Of a stretch of DNA of 10,682 nucleotides, positions 1-6,632 are shown piece after piece (position 1 is the first letter of the stretch; each line of letters opens with the position of its first letter). The stretch lies in assembly GCA_964575675.1 (NCBI GenBank), contig CAZNRY010000148.1, positions 1 to 10,682 of the forward strand, in the 5' to 3' direction. The notes below the pieces were generated by a model. The model ran no database searches. It saw nothing but the letters and a program-made list of their open reading frames with translations, and had not been told where the DNA came from. The position numbers and the translations under genes are program-made. Source of the DNA: CAZNRY01 sp964575675 (GTDB taxonomy: Bacteria; Eisenbacteria; RBG-16-71-46; CAIMUX01; VGJL01).

Positions 1-795
1 GTCGACGGCGGTTACGTTCCGGTTCAAGAAGACGAACGTGGTCGCAAGCCGCGCGCGGGCGAGGAAATCGTTGCTGTCCTGCCGCATCCCGGAGTAGGCC
101 CGCCGATTCGCTGTGAGCCCATCGGGGGCACCGCAATCGAAGTCGTCCCATCCCCCCCGATAGCCGTCCTGTTTGGCCAGACTCGCATAGTAGGCGTCCG
201 CGTTTGATTCGCGCTGGCTCAGGATCGCCTCCTGCAGTTCGGCCTCATTGGGCCCGGGCGGGATGGATCCGGGGCAGTTCTCCGCATTGTCCTTCCAGTC
301 GGCGTAGTCCCAGTAGCGATCGGCGAAGGATTCGGATTCCTGTTCCTTCTTGCGGCTCGCGTCCTTCCACGAGAAGTGCGCGATCCACGCGAACGCCTCA
401 GCGCCGAGATAGACGAACGCACGGTTGCGCCCCTCGGCCAGTTGCCCGGTTCCAGGAAGGGCGGCGCTCATCAAGAACGCGAGCGCAGGGGAGACCCGCG
501 TGGCGGGATCAGGCGCCTCTGGCCTCAGCGTTGCGGCCGCGGCGTCACTCGCAGTCCCGACCTGAGAGACCCCGCTGCCGTCGGAGGCCTCGTTCAGCCA
601 GAGCGCACGGGGTCCGCCGGAGATCGCGCCGGAGCGCGGGTCCAACCGGATCGCCCCGACCGGGCCTGAAACCCGGCCCATGCGCGCGCTCACGGCAGCA
701 GGGAGGAACAGAACGGCGGCCAGCATGAGGACCGCGACCGGGCAAGATGCCGCGCGGAGCGGGGGACCAGACATGGTGGCTCTCATCGCCTGCAT
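1..795 (-). CDS. DUF5683-like envelope protein, C-terminus cut off by the window
   Basis: The frame is open for 265 residues from an ATG at 795 to base 1 with no stop, so the 3' end lies outside the window. A hydrophobic stretch at residues 18-37 ending in AVSA looks like a signal peptide. Residues 102-141 read S-P-A-L-A-F-L then SAALPGTGQ, a pattern like the DUF5683 family (small envelope proteins of FCB bacteria, role unknown), followed by a second hydrophobic patch. Residues 145-220 are charged and rich in Tyr and Trp. The last visible residues, FLNRNVTAVD, resemble the conserved asparagine/AVDA end of that family, so only a short tail may be missing. It begins 22 bp after the M6 protease stop and is probably its operon partner. 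In-frame ATGs at 786 and 774 are alternative starts; none has a strong Shine-Dalgarno. The coding call is firm, but the family assignment rests on motif memory only. Confidence 0.75.
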   Translation of the reverse strand, partial: MQAMRATMSGPPLRAASCPVAVLMLAAVLFLPAAVSARMGRVSGPVGAIRLDPRSGAISGGPRALWLNEASDGSGVSQVGTASDAAAATLRPEAPDPATRVSPALAFLMSAALPGTGQLAEGRNRAFVYLGAEAFAWIAHFSWKDASRKKEQESESFADRYWDYADWKDNAENCPGSIPPGPNEAELQEAILSQRESNADAYYASLAKQDGYRGGWDDFDCGAPDGLTANRRAYSGMRQDSNDFLARARLATTFVFLNRNVTAVD

Positions 796-817
796 TGTAA
801 CCCCGTTCGTGCTCCCC

Positions 818-3800
818 TCACCTCAGGATCGCGATCATTCGGTTCAATGTGACCGTCTGCTCCGAACCTTGCGCCCGGAGTCTGACCATGTAGGCGCCGG
901 AGGCCAGGTCGCGAAGATCCCAGAGATAGGTTCCCCCGGCTGCTCCCGCGTGTCCTTCCCATTGTGCCGTCGCCCGCCTGCGGCCACTGAGATCGAACGC
1001 CACGGCCTCCATCTGCGCTCCGGCGCCGAGAACGTAGCGCACCTTGACGGCATCGGAGCGAATAGGATTGGGATGGAACACCACCTGGGCCGGATCAAGG
1101 AATGATGCGGCCTCCCGAGCCGCCGGGACCATCGACGCGGGGTACACGCCGGAACGCTCCGGACCCGCGAGCGGCGCCGGGAAGCACCCCGGGCCGTCCT
1201 CGATCACGAGGATTGGCGATGCGCCCCCAAGGGGAAGAGCCGTGAGCGCCATGACCGTGTCGGAGACGGCGTGGCTCACGTACCAGCGATCGCCGCCGTC
1301 GGGCCCGCTTAGGCGAAGGGGACCGTCGATCCCGGAGCCGCCCGTCGCGATGGGCCACCCAGTGCGCGGCGTGCCTTCCCCATCCAGGACCGTCAGCATC
1401 CCGTCGCCGCGCATCTGCACCCATTCGACCGACCCATCCCCACCGATGTCCCAGAGCCGGGGACCGCTCATCGTCGGCGGCCTGTTCGTCCGGTCCGGCT
1501 CCCAGACCGACCGCGGCCACGACGGCTCGCTGGTCGCAGAGAGATCCCAGAGATGGAGCGCGCCGGAGCGTGTCGTCACGGCGATCTCCAAGATTCCGTC
1601 GCCGTCGGGATCCCCGATCGCGGGGTGCCCAGCCAGCGCATCCGGGAGCCGCCGCGGCCACCCGGGGAGCGACTCGGCCCCATCGAGCGCCCGCAGATCG
1701 ATGAGCCCGCCCTCGGTCGCAATCAGCAGCAGATCCAGCGAAGGTACGCCAAGCCGGATGGGCGCGTGAAACAGGATGAAGGATCGGATCGCTCCCGCCT
1801 CGATCTGCCGCGGCCAGCCGGGGAGAATCTCCGGCGCATCCTCGACGCCCGGCGTACGGGCTACGAAGACCAACCCGTCCACGGCGCCGGCCGCGATCGT
1901 CACGACCGCCTCCGTACCCAGACGGCCTCCGGCCAAGGCGACGATCGAGTCCCCCACTCCGGGCGCACCGAGACTCCAGAGGGTATCCGCCTCGACGCCA
2001 TCCCCAGGAACGAGCGCTCGGACGCGGCCGTCGCTGCAGCCAACCAACAGCAGGTCGACCAAGTTGACCGGCCCGGCGGTGGCCGCGGTCTCCGCTGCGC
2101 CCCATTCTCCGACCAGGACGCCCGCGCCGTTGCCGTCAAGACCGAACCATCGCACCACGCCGCCCCCGCGACCGATGACAATTCGATCGGGCCCGTAGGC
2201 CCACGGCCCAACGACGGGGCCATCGGCCAACGTATCGGGCAGAGTTCCCAGGGCAATGGCCCAGCCCCCCTGCGGCGAGTAGGGGCTATCGGCCGAGAAA
2301 GCGTAGATCGTCGCGTCCGCCGCGAGAACGACCTCATCGATGGAATCCCCGTCCAGATCGATCCGATTCAATCCCTCCCGGGCGGAGAGCGAGCCCGCTA
2401 GGAAGAGCGGCCACCCGGGCAGCGCGAGGGGATTGCCCAACCGCACCCGCATCGTGGTCGCGAGAGAATCGAGGATCTCGATCAAGACACCCGTCTCGGA
2501 GCGATCGTTCGTCTGCGAGTTGGGGACCGTGTCGGGTCCGAATCGACTGAAGCCGCCAAGGTAGTAGGGGTCATAGGGTCCGCCCAGAAACTCCGAAGAG
2601 GCGGAGCCGATGTCCTGGATCCCGTCTGCCTCTTCGAGGTCGACTCCCCTGCGCTCGGGGTAGACGTTGAGTCCGCCATAGGGCGAGTTCAGACCGTAAA
2701 CCGCCGCAGCCTCGTCGATGTGCCAGATCAGGACTCCCCCGCTCGGAAGCAGATAGTCGTACTCCAGGTGTCCGACTTTATCGCCGGGAATCGAATCGGC
2801 ATCGACGGGCCCAAGGATCACCCCCGATGCCGAGTCGGCCCGCAGGTAAACGATCCCGTCGCCGTTATAGTCCGTCGGCCTGTTCTCCACGACGAACGAC
2901 TCGTCCAGGTGGATGGGGACGCGGAGCAGGTCATTCTCCATCAAGACCCCGGGGAGATGGACAGTCTCGGTGTCCCCTGCAGCCGCCTCCGCGAGCCGGA
3001 CCGTCTCCGGAAAGAAGACCAGCCGGTGGAACGGGTCGAGGCTCGCGGGAAGGACCCCGCGCACGAAGACCGATCCGCCCTCCTCGTACGGATTGGCGAT
3101 CTCGCCGAACTGGCTGTCGCCCGAGTCCATCAGGCTGAAGACCCCCGCCACCGGAAGCCCGCGCCAGACGTCGTAGATGTCGAAGAAGCCGAGCTGATGG
3201 CCGAACTCGTGGGCCATCACGCCGTTCAGCGCCCCAAGGAACTCGTCCTGCGAAACCGTCTCGGGCACGACCATCACGAGGTTCACCTTGACCGAGTCGG
3301 CTCCGCCCAGATAGACGGCTGAGGAATCGTCAAGGCCGATGTTGAAACTGGGGATGTCGAAGCTCGTGTCCTGGCGGATGTCGCCCTGAAAATCCGCGCC
3401 GGCGTGGAAGATCAGGAAGCTCTGATAGCGATTCCACGGGATCGAGGCATCGCTCGCGTCCGCGGCCTGCAGGCTCTCGCGGACGAACCGTTCGGCCCGC
3501 GCGAGAATCGAATCGCTGCTCACGCTGTAGACCCACGGGCCGTAACGCTGCGTATCGGCGAGGTGGTAGACCGAATCCGGTTCCTGGGGATAGACGTCGT
3601 ACTGAAGCACCAGGGCGCCGTGCGTCTGAACGTCGTAGTAGCGCCGGAGTGCTTCGAACTGTCCCTCGAAGAAGAACCGGTTGTGCGGGGGGGGATCGAC
3701 GGGGACCTTCGCCTCTTCCGCGGACCGTAGATCATAGCGCCCGTCCCCGGTCGTCTCGAGATCGGCCGAATCTCTCAAGAAATCGACGCGGATCGCGACG

Positions 3801-4147
3801 ATGCGAACCGTCTCGGGCGGGGTCGGCGAGGCAACTCCTCGCTTGTCCGCCGCATCAGATAGAAGCCGCGGTGACCGCTTCAGAACCGAGGGAAGCCCCG
3901 TGACGGTCGAGCGGCGCGCGTTGCCCGCGCCCGCCGTTCCCTCGAGGGCATCGCGGAATCCAGGGCCGGTCAAGAGATGGGGGAAGGGACGTTTGGCAAA
4001 AGCGGACGGGCCGCCCCGTTTCATCGGGGCGCTCTCCGTCCGCTTCTTCATGATCACGGTCTTTCCCGCGGTTGTAGGCTGCGCGGCGACGCACGCGGCC
4101 AGAGCGAGGACGCAGACAAGAAGATAGGTACCACGCCTCAACGGCAT
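818..4147 (-). CDS. M6-family secreted metalloprotease with beta-propeller-like repeats and a FlgD/Por-type C-terminal domain
   Basis: This 1109-residue protein has an N-terminal signal with a lipobox-like LAAC ending at Cys19. A pro-region runs to about residue 112. The M6 (immune inhibitor A-type) catalytic domain spans roughly 113-560, with a region containing RRYYDVQTHG (168-177) typical of the family. The zinc motif HEFGHQLGFFDIYD starts at residue 313 (H313, E314, H317) and a Met-turn-like SLMDSGD lies at 338-344, so the enzyme looks intact and active. Residues 575-1010 hold repeated GWP or SWP motifs (at 578, 777, 829, about 875 and 930) and Asp-rich loops such as DPDGDG at 846-851, as in VCBS/FG-GAP or propeller repeats. 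Residues 1021-1109 start with a PNP motif and contain DLSGRR and LASGAYMVRL, the FlgD-Ig/Por secretion C-terminal pattern. The stop of the PorV-like gene lies 11 bp upstream, so the two are almost certainly co-transcribed. The substrate is unknown. Confidence 0.93.
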   Translation of the reverse strand: MPLRRGTYLLVCVLALAACVAAQPTTAGKTVIMKKRTESAPMKRGGPSAFAKRPFPHLLTGPGFRDALEGTAGAGNARRSTVTGLPSVLKRSPRLLSDAADKRGVASPTPPETVRIVAIRVDFLRDSADLETTGDGRYDLRSAEEAKVPVDPPPHNRFFFEGQFEALRRYYDVQTHGALVLQYDVYPQEPDSVYHLADTQRYGPWVYSVSSDSILARAERFVRESLQAADASDASIPWNRYQSFLIFHAGADFQGDIRQDTSFDIPSFNIGLDDSSAVYLGGADSVKVNLVMVVPETVSQDEFLGALNGVMAHEFGHQLGFFDIYDVWRGLPVAGVFSLMDSGDSQFGEIANPYEEGGSVFVRGVLPASLDPFHRLVFFPETVRLAEAAAGDTETVHLPGVLMENDLLRVPIHLDESFVVENRPTDYNGDGIVYLRADSASGVILGPVDADSIPGDKVGHLEYDYLLPSGGVLIWHIDEAAAVYGLNSPYGGLNVYPERRGVDLEEADGIQDIGSASSEFLGGPYDPYYLGGFSRFGPDTVPNSQTNDRSETGVLIEILDSLATTMRVRLGNPLALPGWPLFLAGSLSAREGLNRIDLDGDSIDEVVLAADATIYAFSADSPYSPQGGWAIALGTLPDTLADGPVVGPWAYGPDRIVIGRGGGVVRWFGLDGNGAGVLVGEWGAAETAATAGPVNLVDLLLVGCSDGRVRALVPGDGVEADTLWSLGAPGVGDSIVALAGGRLGTEAVVTIAAGAVDGLVFVARTPGVEDAPEILPGWPRQIEAGAIRSFILFHAPIRLGVPSLDLLLIATEGGLIDLRALDGAESLPGWPRRLPDALAGHPAIGDPDGDGILEIAVTTRSGALHLWDLSATSEPSWPRSVWEPDRTNRPPTMSGPRLWDIGGDGSVEWVQMRGDGMLTVLDGEGTPRTGWPIATGGSGIDGPLRLSGPDGGDRWYVSHAVSDTVMALTALPLGGASPILVIEDGPGCFPAPLAGPERSGVYPASMVPAAREAASFLDPAQVVFHPNPIRSDAVKVRYVLGAGAQMEAVAFDLSGRRRATAQWEGHAGAAGGTYLWDLRDLASGAYMVRLRAQGSEQTVTLNRMIAILR

Positions 4148-4158
4148 CTCACCGGGCG

Positions 4159-5154
4159 TCAGAACCTATAGCTGATCGAGAACTTGCTGACCCGATCCTG
4201 AAGATCCCGCGCCTGCGGGACGCTCGCGTAATCGACGCTCAAGCCCCCGACCTGCCCGCCGAGGCCGAAGGTCGGATCGCGGATGTCTCCCGCCTTGTCG
4301 TAGATGTAGCCGGCGCGCAGGGCGCCGAAGTTGCCGATCCCGAGCTCCATTCCCATGTTGTAGATCGGCTTCTCATCCGAGTAGATCAGGCTCTTGTTGA
4401 TGTCCCCTTCGGCAAGGAGACGGAATGACTCCGATTCGTAAGCTATGACGCCCAGGCCGATCTTGAGATTGCGGCCGATCGGGTCCGCCTGATCCTCGCT
4501 GATGAAGGAGATGTCGGGTCCTAGGTTCTGAACGTTGATCCCGAGTCGCATGGGAGGGAAAATCTGTACACTCGGAATCTGCCAGAGGAGCCCCAGGTCC
4601 GCAGCGAAGGTGTCGCCCGTCCCCGCCTCCCCCTCCGCCAGGAACTGCTTCGGCGCAAGACTCACGTAGACGTACTTCAAACTGATGCCGGCCGAGAGGC
4701 CGGCGGCGATCTGCGTTCCGAGAGAGATCGAAGGAGAGAGTTCATAGCTCGAGAAGGTCCCCAGCTCCAGGCCCGCTTCGTTCGTCGCGATGCTCTTCCC
4801 GTAGGTGAGAAAAATGAGACTCCCGCCGACGCCCCCCCAACCCTCGACGTGCTGCGCGTAGCCGAGGTACTCGTAGTAGACGTCGTCGGCAAGTCCGGGA
4901 ACGAGTTGGGTGTGCATCAACGAGAAAATCCGCTGGTCGACATCGGCCAGGGCGGCTGGATTCCACCAGTTTGCGGTCGCGTCGTTGGAGAGCGCGACAT
5001 TCGCCCTCCCCATGGCGTCCGCCCGCGCACCAGGCGTGATGTTCAAGGAGGCAGCGGCACTCGTCGCTTGGGCGAACGACTGTGAGGTCGCAGCGAGAAG
5101 GATCCCAAGGATCAGTGCAGCGGCTAGGCAGGCTTTGCGTCCGTTCAATCGCAT
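4159..5154 (-). CDS. PorV/UPF0164-family outer-membrane beta-barrel protein
   Basis: This 331-residue protein has a clear signal peptide (residues 1-28, cleavage after QSFA). The mature N-terminus carries the PorV/PorQ hallmark GARADAMGRANVALSNDA (residues 42-59) followed by NWWNPAAL (62-69). Alternating Gly/aromatic strands fill the rest, and the chain ends in FSISYRF with a terminal Phe, as expected for an outer-membrane barrel signal. PorV in Bacteroidota carries type IX cargo from the translocon to the attachment complex; family members outside Bacteroidota are common and mostly uncharacterised. The start has a strong Shine-Dalgarno (GGGAGGAG directly before the ATG). The 90-bp spacer to sppA upstream holds no convincing promoter or terminator, so read-through from sppA is plausible. 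The next gene is the M6 protease, whose C-terminal domain is of the type such proteins handle. The family call is confident; the transport role is inferred. Confidence 0.88.
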   Translation of the reverse strand: MRLNGRKACLAAALILGILLAATSQSFAQATSAAASLNITPGARADAMGRANVALSNDATANWWNPAALADVDQRIFSLMHTQLVPGLADDVYYEYLGYAQHVEGWGGVGGSLIFLTYGKSIATNEAGLELGTFSSYELSPSISLGTQIAAGLSAGISLKYVYVSLAPKQFLAEGEAGTGDTFAADLGLLWQIPSVQIFPPMRLGINVQNLGPDISFISEDQADPIGRNLKIGLGVIAYESESFRLLAEGDINKSLIYSDEKPIYNMGMELGIGNFGALRAGYIYDKAGDIRDPTFGLGGQVGGLSVDYASVPQARDLQDRVSKFSISYRF

Positions 5155-5244
5155 CTCCTCCCTTGAGGGGCCAGCAGACTCCCTACCCGGTGCAGAACGA
5201 GAATACTGCTACCCTCGGTCCCACACTCCGGTTCCCGCATTCTA

Positions 5245-6153
5245 TCATCGGGTTGCCCGGCCCACAACGCCCCCAACCAGGGGCGGTGCCAGCCTGTACT
5301 CCAGCTTCATCCCGGCTCCGGTGATTCCCGGCAGGCGGCTCGAGCTTCTCTGCAGCCAATCGAGCACGCCCTCCCGCTTCTGCGGAGGGCGGACGACGGG
5401 AGATCCCTTCCGAAGTCCCCCCATCCGCCGGGCTTCATCGAGAGCGAAGGCAAGATCCCCCAGCGTGTCGACCAGACCGGCCTGATACGCCTGTCTTCCA
5501 GAGAGAGCGCGCCCGTCGGCCAGGAGCAAGATCTCCTCGCGCCGAATCTTCCTTCCTCCCACAACGGCGTCGATGAACTGCTCATAGACGTCGTCGACCA
5601 TCCCCTGGAGGACCGCCTGCTCTTGCTCGGTGAGGTCGCGCCAGAATGCCCCCTCGTCCTTCATCGGCCCGCTCTTGATCGAACGAAAGCGAATCCCGAC
5701 CCGGTCAAGAAGCCCCTCGGCATTCACGAAGGTCAGAATCACCCCGATCGAGCCGGTCAACGTGCCCGGATTCGCCACGATCCGGTCGGCCGAACAGGCG
5801 ACGTAATAGCCGCCCGATGCGGCGACGCCGCCCAGCGAGGCCACGACGGGACGCCCGGTCTCCTCTCGGTACCTCCTGAGCCCCTCGTAAATCTCCTGGG
5901 AAGCTGCCACCCCTCCCCCGGGCGTGTCGATCCGGACGACGAGGGCCTTGACCCTGTCTCTGCGCAGTATCTCGAGCGCACGCAGAAACTCATCGGAATC
6001 GTCGATCTCTCCGGTGAGATGTAGCAGGCCGACTCCTTGGGCGCCGAAATCGAGTGACCGTCCTTCCGCCGAAAGCAGGAGAACGACGAGCAGCAGAGCC
6101 GACAGGGTGATTCCCAGCCAGACGACCGACCAGAAGATCATGGATGGTTTCAA
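5245..6153 (-). CDS. sppA: Signal peptide peptidase SppA (single-domain form)
   Basis: This 302-residue S49-family serine protease would degrade cleaved signal peptides in the inner membrane. One transmembrane helix (residues 6-28) anchors the N-terminus. The core contains LVVRIDTPGGG (71-81), the nucleophile region GGVAASGGYY with Ser113, NPGTLTGSIGV (128-138), and the SGPMKD segment with the general-base Lys165. The 52-residue Ser-to-Lys spacing equals that of Bacillus subtilis SppA (Ser147/Lys199), so this is the short, single-domain type rather than the duplicated E. coli type. I chose the TTG start at 6153 over the ATG at 6141: TTG has GGAGGG nine bases upstream and adds a Lys ahead of the helix, giving the expected positive N-terminus, while the ATG start has neither. 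It appears to be the first gene of the operon, preceded by a long structured leader. Confidence 0.94.
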   Translation of the reverse strand: MKPSMIFWSVVWLGITLSALLLVVLLLSAEGRSLDFGAQGVGLLHLTGEIDDSDEFLRALEILRRDRVKALVVRIDTPGGGVAASQEIYEGLRRYREETGRPVVASLGGVAASGGYYVACSADRIVANPGTLTGSIGVILTFVNAEGLLDRVGIRFRSIKSGPMKDEGAFWRDLTEQEQAVLQGMVDDVYEQFIDAVVGGRKIRREEILLLADGRALSGRQAYQAGLVDTLGDLAFALDEARRMGGLRKGSPVVRPPQKREGVLDWLQRSSSRLPGITGAGMKLEYRLAPPLVGGVVGRATR

Positions 6154-6160
6154 CGCGTAG

Positions 6161-6236
6161 GACCCTCCGCCGCCGGCTCCGTTGCGGCCAGCCTATGCCG
6201 ATCGCCAGCAGCATGACATCGTGCCGGCGGAGGGTC
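6161..6236 (-). promoter_or_regulatory. Inverted repeat enclosing the sppA ribosome-binding site
   Basis: On the minus strand GACCCTCCGCCGGC (6236-6223) is fully complementary to GCCGGCGGCGGAGGGTC (6177-6161) except for three extra bases (CGG) in the second arm, giving 14 base pairs across a loop of about 45 nt. The second arm contains GGAGGG (6168-6163), the Shine-Dalgarno that fits the TTG start at 6153. If the stem forms in the mRNA, translation of sppA would be held down until it opens. The pairing is directly visible; the regulatory role is inference. Confidence 0.5.
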
Positions 6237-6287
6237 AACGCGGAGGGACTTGCGAGGGACATGCCGGTCGGGAGGCGGCGTGGCCTC

Positions 6288-6433
6288 GGGTGTTCCGAGG
6301 GGCATAGCAAGGCCCCCGCTCGAGGGTGCCGTTCCCGTTGCCTAGATCACTCCACGCGCCGTCGGATCTGATCCGGGGACTGGGCATCCCGTCTCGCAGG
6401 GGCCTGCTATGCGGCTCCCCTCTCGGAGAACCC
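6288..6433 (-). repeat. Long imperfect inverted repeat; possible structured leader RNA or small RNA
   Basis: GCATAGCAAGGCCCC (6302-6316) pairs with GGGGCCTGCTATGC (6399-6412): 14 base pairs with one bulged base. The stem continues outwards with TCCGAGGG against CCTCTCGGA (6294-6301 / 6419-6427) and GGG against CCC (6288-6290 / 6431-6433). The 82 nt inside can continue as a rod: GGATGCC/GGCACCC with one mismatch, and GATCA/TGATC near the tip (minus-strand reading). The result would be a hairpin of about 146 nt with internal loops, lying between the AT-rich promoter island and sppA. It may be part of the sppA leader or a separate RNA. Confidence 0.5.
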
Positions 6434-6470
6434 TGCAAGACTGATTAGCATGGGTCGTACCAAAACGAGA

Positions 6471-6499
6471 TTGAACTATAACTTACTGCTTGGTATACT
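6471..6499 (+). promoter_or_regulatory. Candidate plus-strand promoter overlapping the sppA promoter
   Basis: TTGAAC (6471-6476), a 17-bp spacer, and TATACT (6494-6499) preceded by TGG (an extended -10) form the best sigma-70-like match I noticed in the window. No plus-strand gene follows. A transcript starting near 6506 would run through the hairpin at 6553-6579 and then antisense to the 3' end of the Ig-repeat lipoprotein gene. It may make an antisense RNA, or simply be the mirror image of a bidirectional promoter. Confidence 0.35.
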
Positions 6500-6504
6500 G
6501 TTAC
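6475..6504 (-). promoter_or_regulatory. Candidate promoter for the sppA operon
   Basis: On the minus strand GTAACA (6504-6499, 4 of 6 against TTGACA) is followed after 18 bp by TATAGT (6480-6475, 5 of 6 against TATAAT), in an AT-rich island within GC-rich surroundings and just after the terminator of the preceding gene. Transcription would start near 6468, giving sppA a leader of about 315 nt. The sigma factors of this organism are unknown, so this is a pattern match only. Confidence 0.35.
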
Positions 6505-6542
6505 GCCAATCAACGATCGTCGCGGCCACATGACCCGGGGAG

Positions 6543-6579
6543 AAAAACGAGCGAGATCCCCCATCCTCGGGGGGATCTC
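6543..6579 (-). terminator. Rho-independent terminator of the Ig-repeat lipoprotein gene
   Basis: GAGATCCCCC (6553-6562) and GGGGGATCTC (6570-6579) form a perfect 10-bp stem with a 7-nt loop. Reading the minus strand, the stem is followed by GCTCG and then five T (6547-6543). It sits 54 bp after the stop codon at 6633. There is no T-run on the plus-strand side, so it acts in the minus direction. Confidence 0.88.
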
Positions 6580-6632
6580 ACCCAGAATCGTCTGCTTGTC
6601 GTTCGCGGGCCGGGCGGAGGGCGGATCGCGCT

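Larger units (their letters stand above)
6154..6632. other. 479-bp intergenic region, no protein gene seen
   Basis: No reading frame here looks protein-like; the short frames present are arginine/serine/proline-rich, as expected from non-coding GC-rich DNA. From right to left it holds the terminator of the Ig-repeat lipoprotein gene (6543-6579), an AT-rich island of about 50 bp with promoter-like elements on both strands (6471-6504), a long imperfect inverted repeat (6288-6433), and a second inverted repeat that includes the sppA ribosome-binding site (6161-6236). Bases 6237-6287 show nothing I can name. I saw no tRNA or rRNA. Confidence 0.7.

Noticed and set aside
1044..3322. Several plus-strand frames opposite the M6 protease (1044-1769, 1553-2401, 2720-3322)
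   Set aside because: They are low-complexity, Arg/Pro/Ser-rich translations without homology features; the minus frame has catalytic motifs throughout.
6139..6141. ATG at 6141 as the sppA start
   Set aside because: It lacks a Shine-Dalgarno at proper distance and leaves the membrane helix without any preceding positive residue; TTG at 6153 fits better.
6364..6374. Palindrome GGATCTGATCC as an operator
   Set aside because: It lies inside the longer inverted repeat, where part of it can pair with other bases; it is too short to call by itself.
6553..6579. The same hairpin as a plus-strand terminator
   Set aside because: No T-run follows on the plus strand; the T-run is on the minus-strand side.
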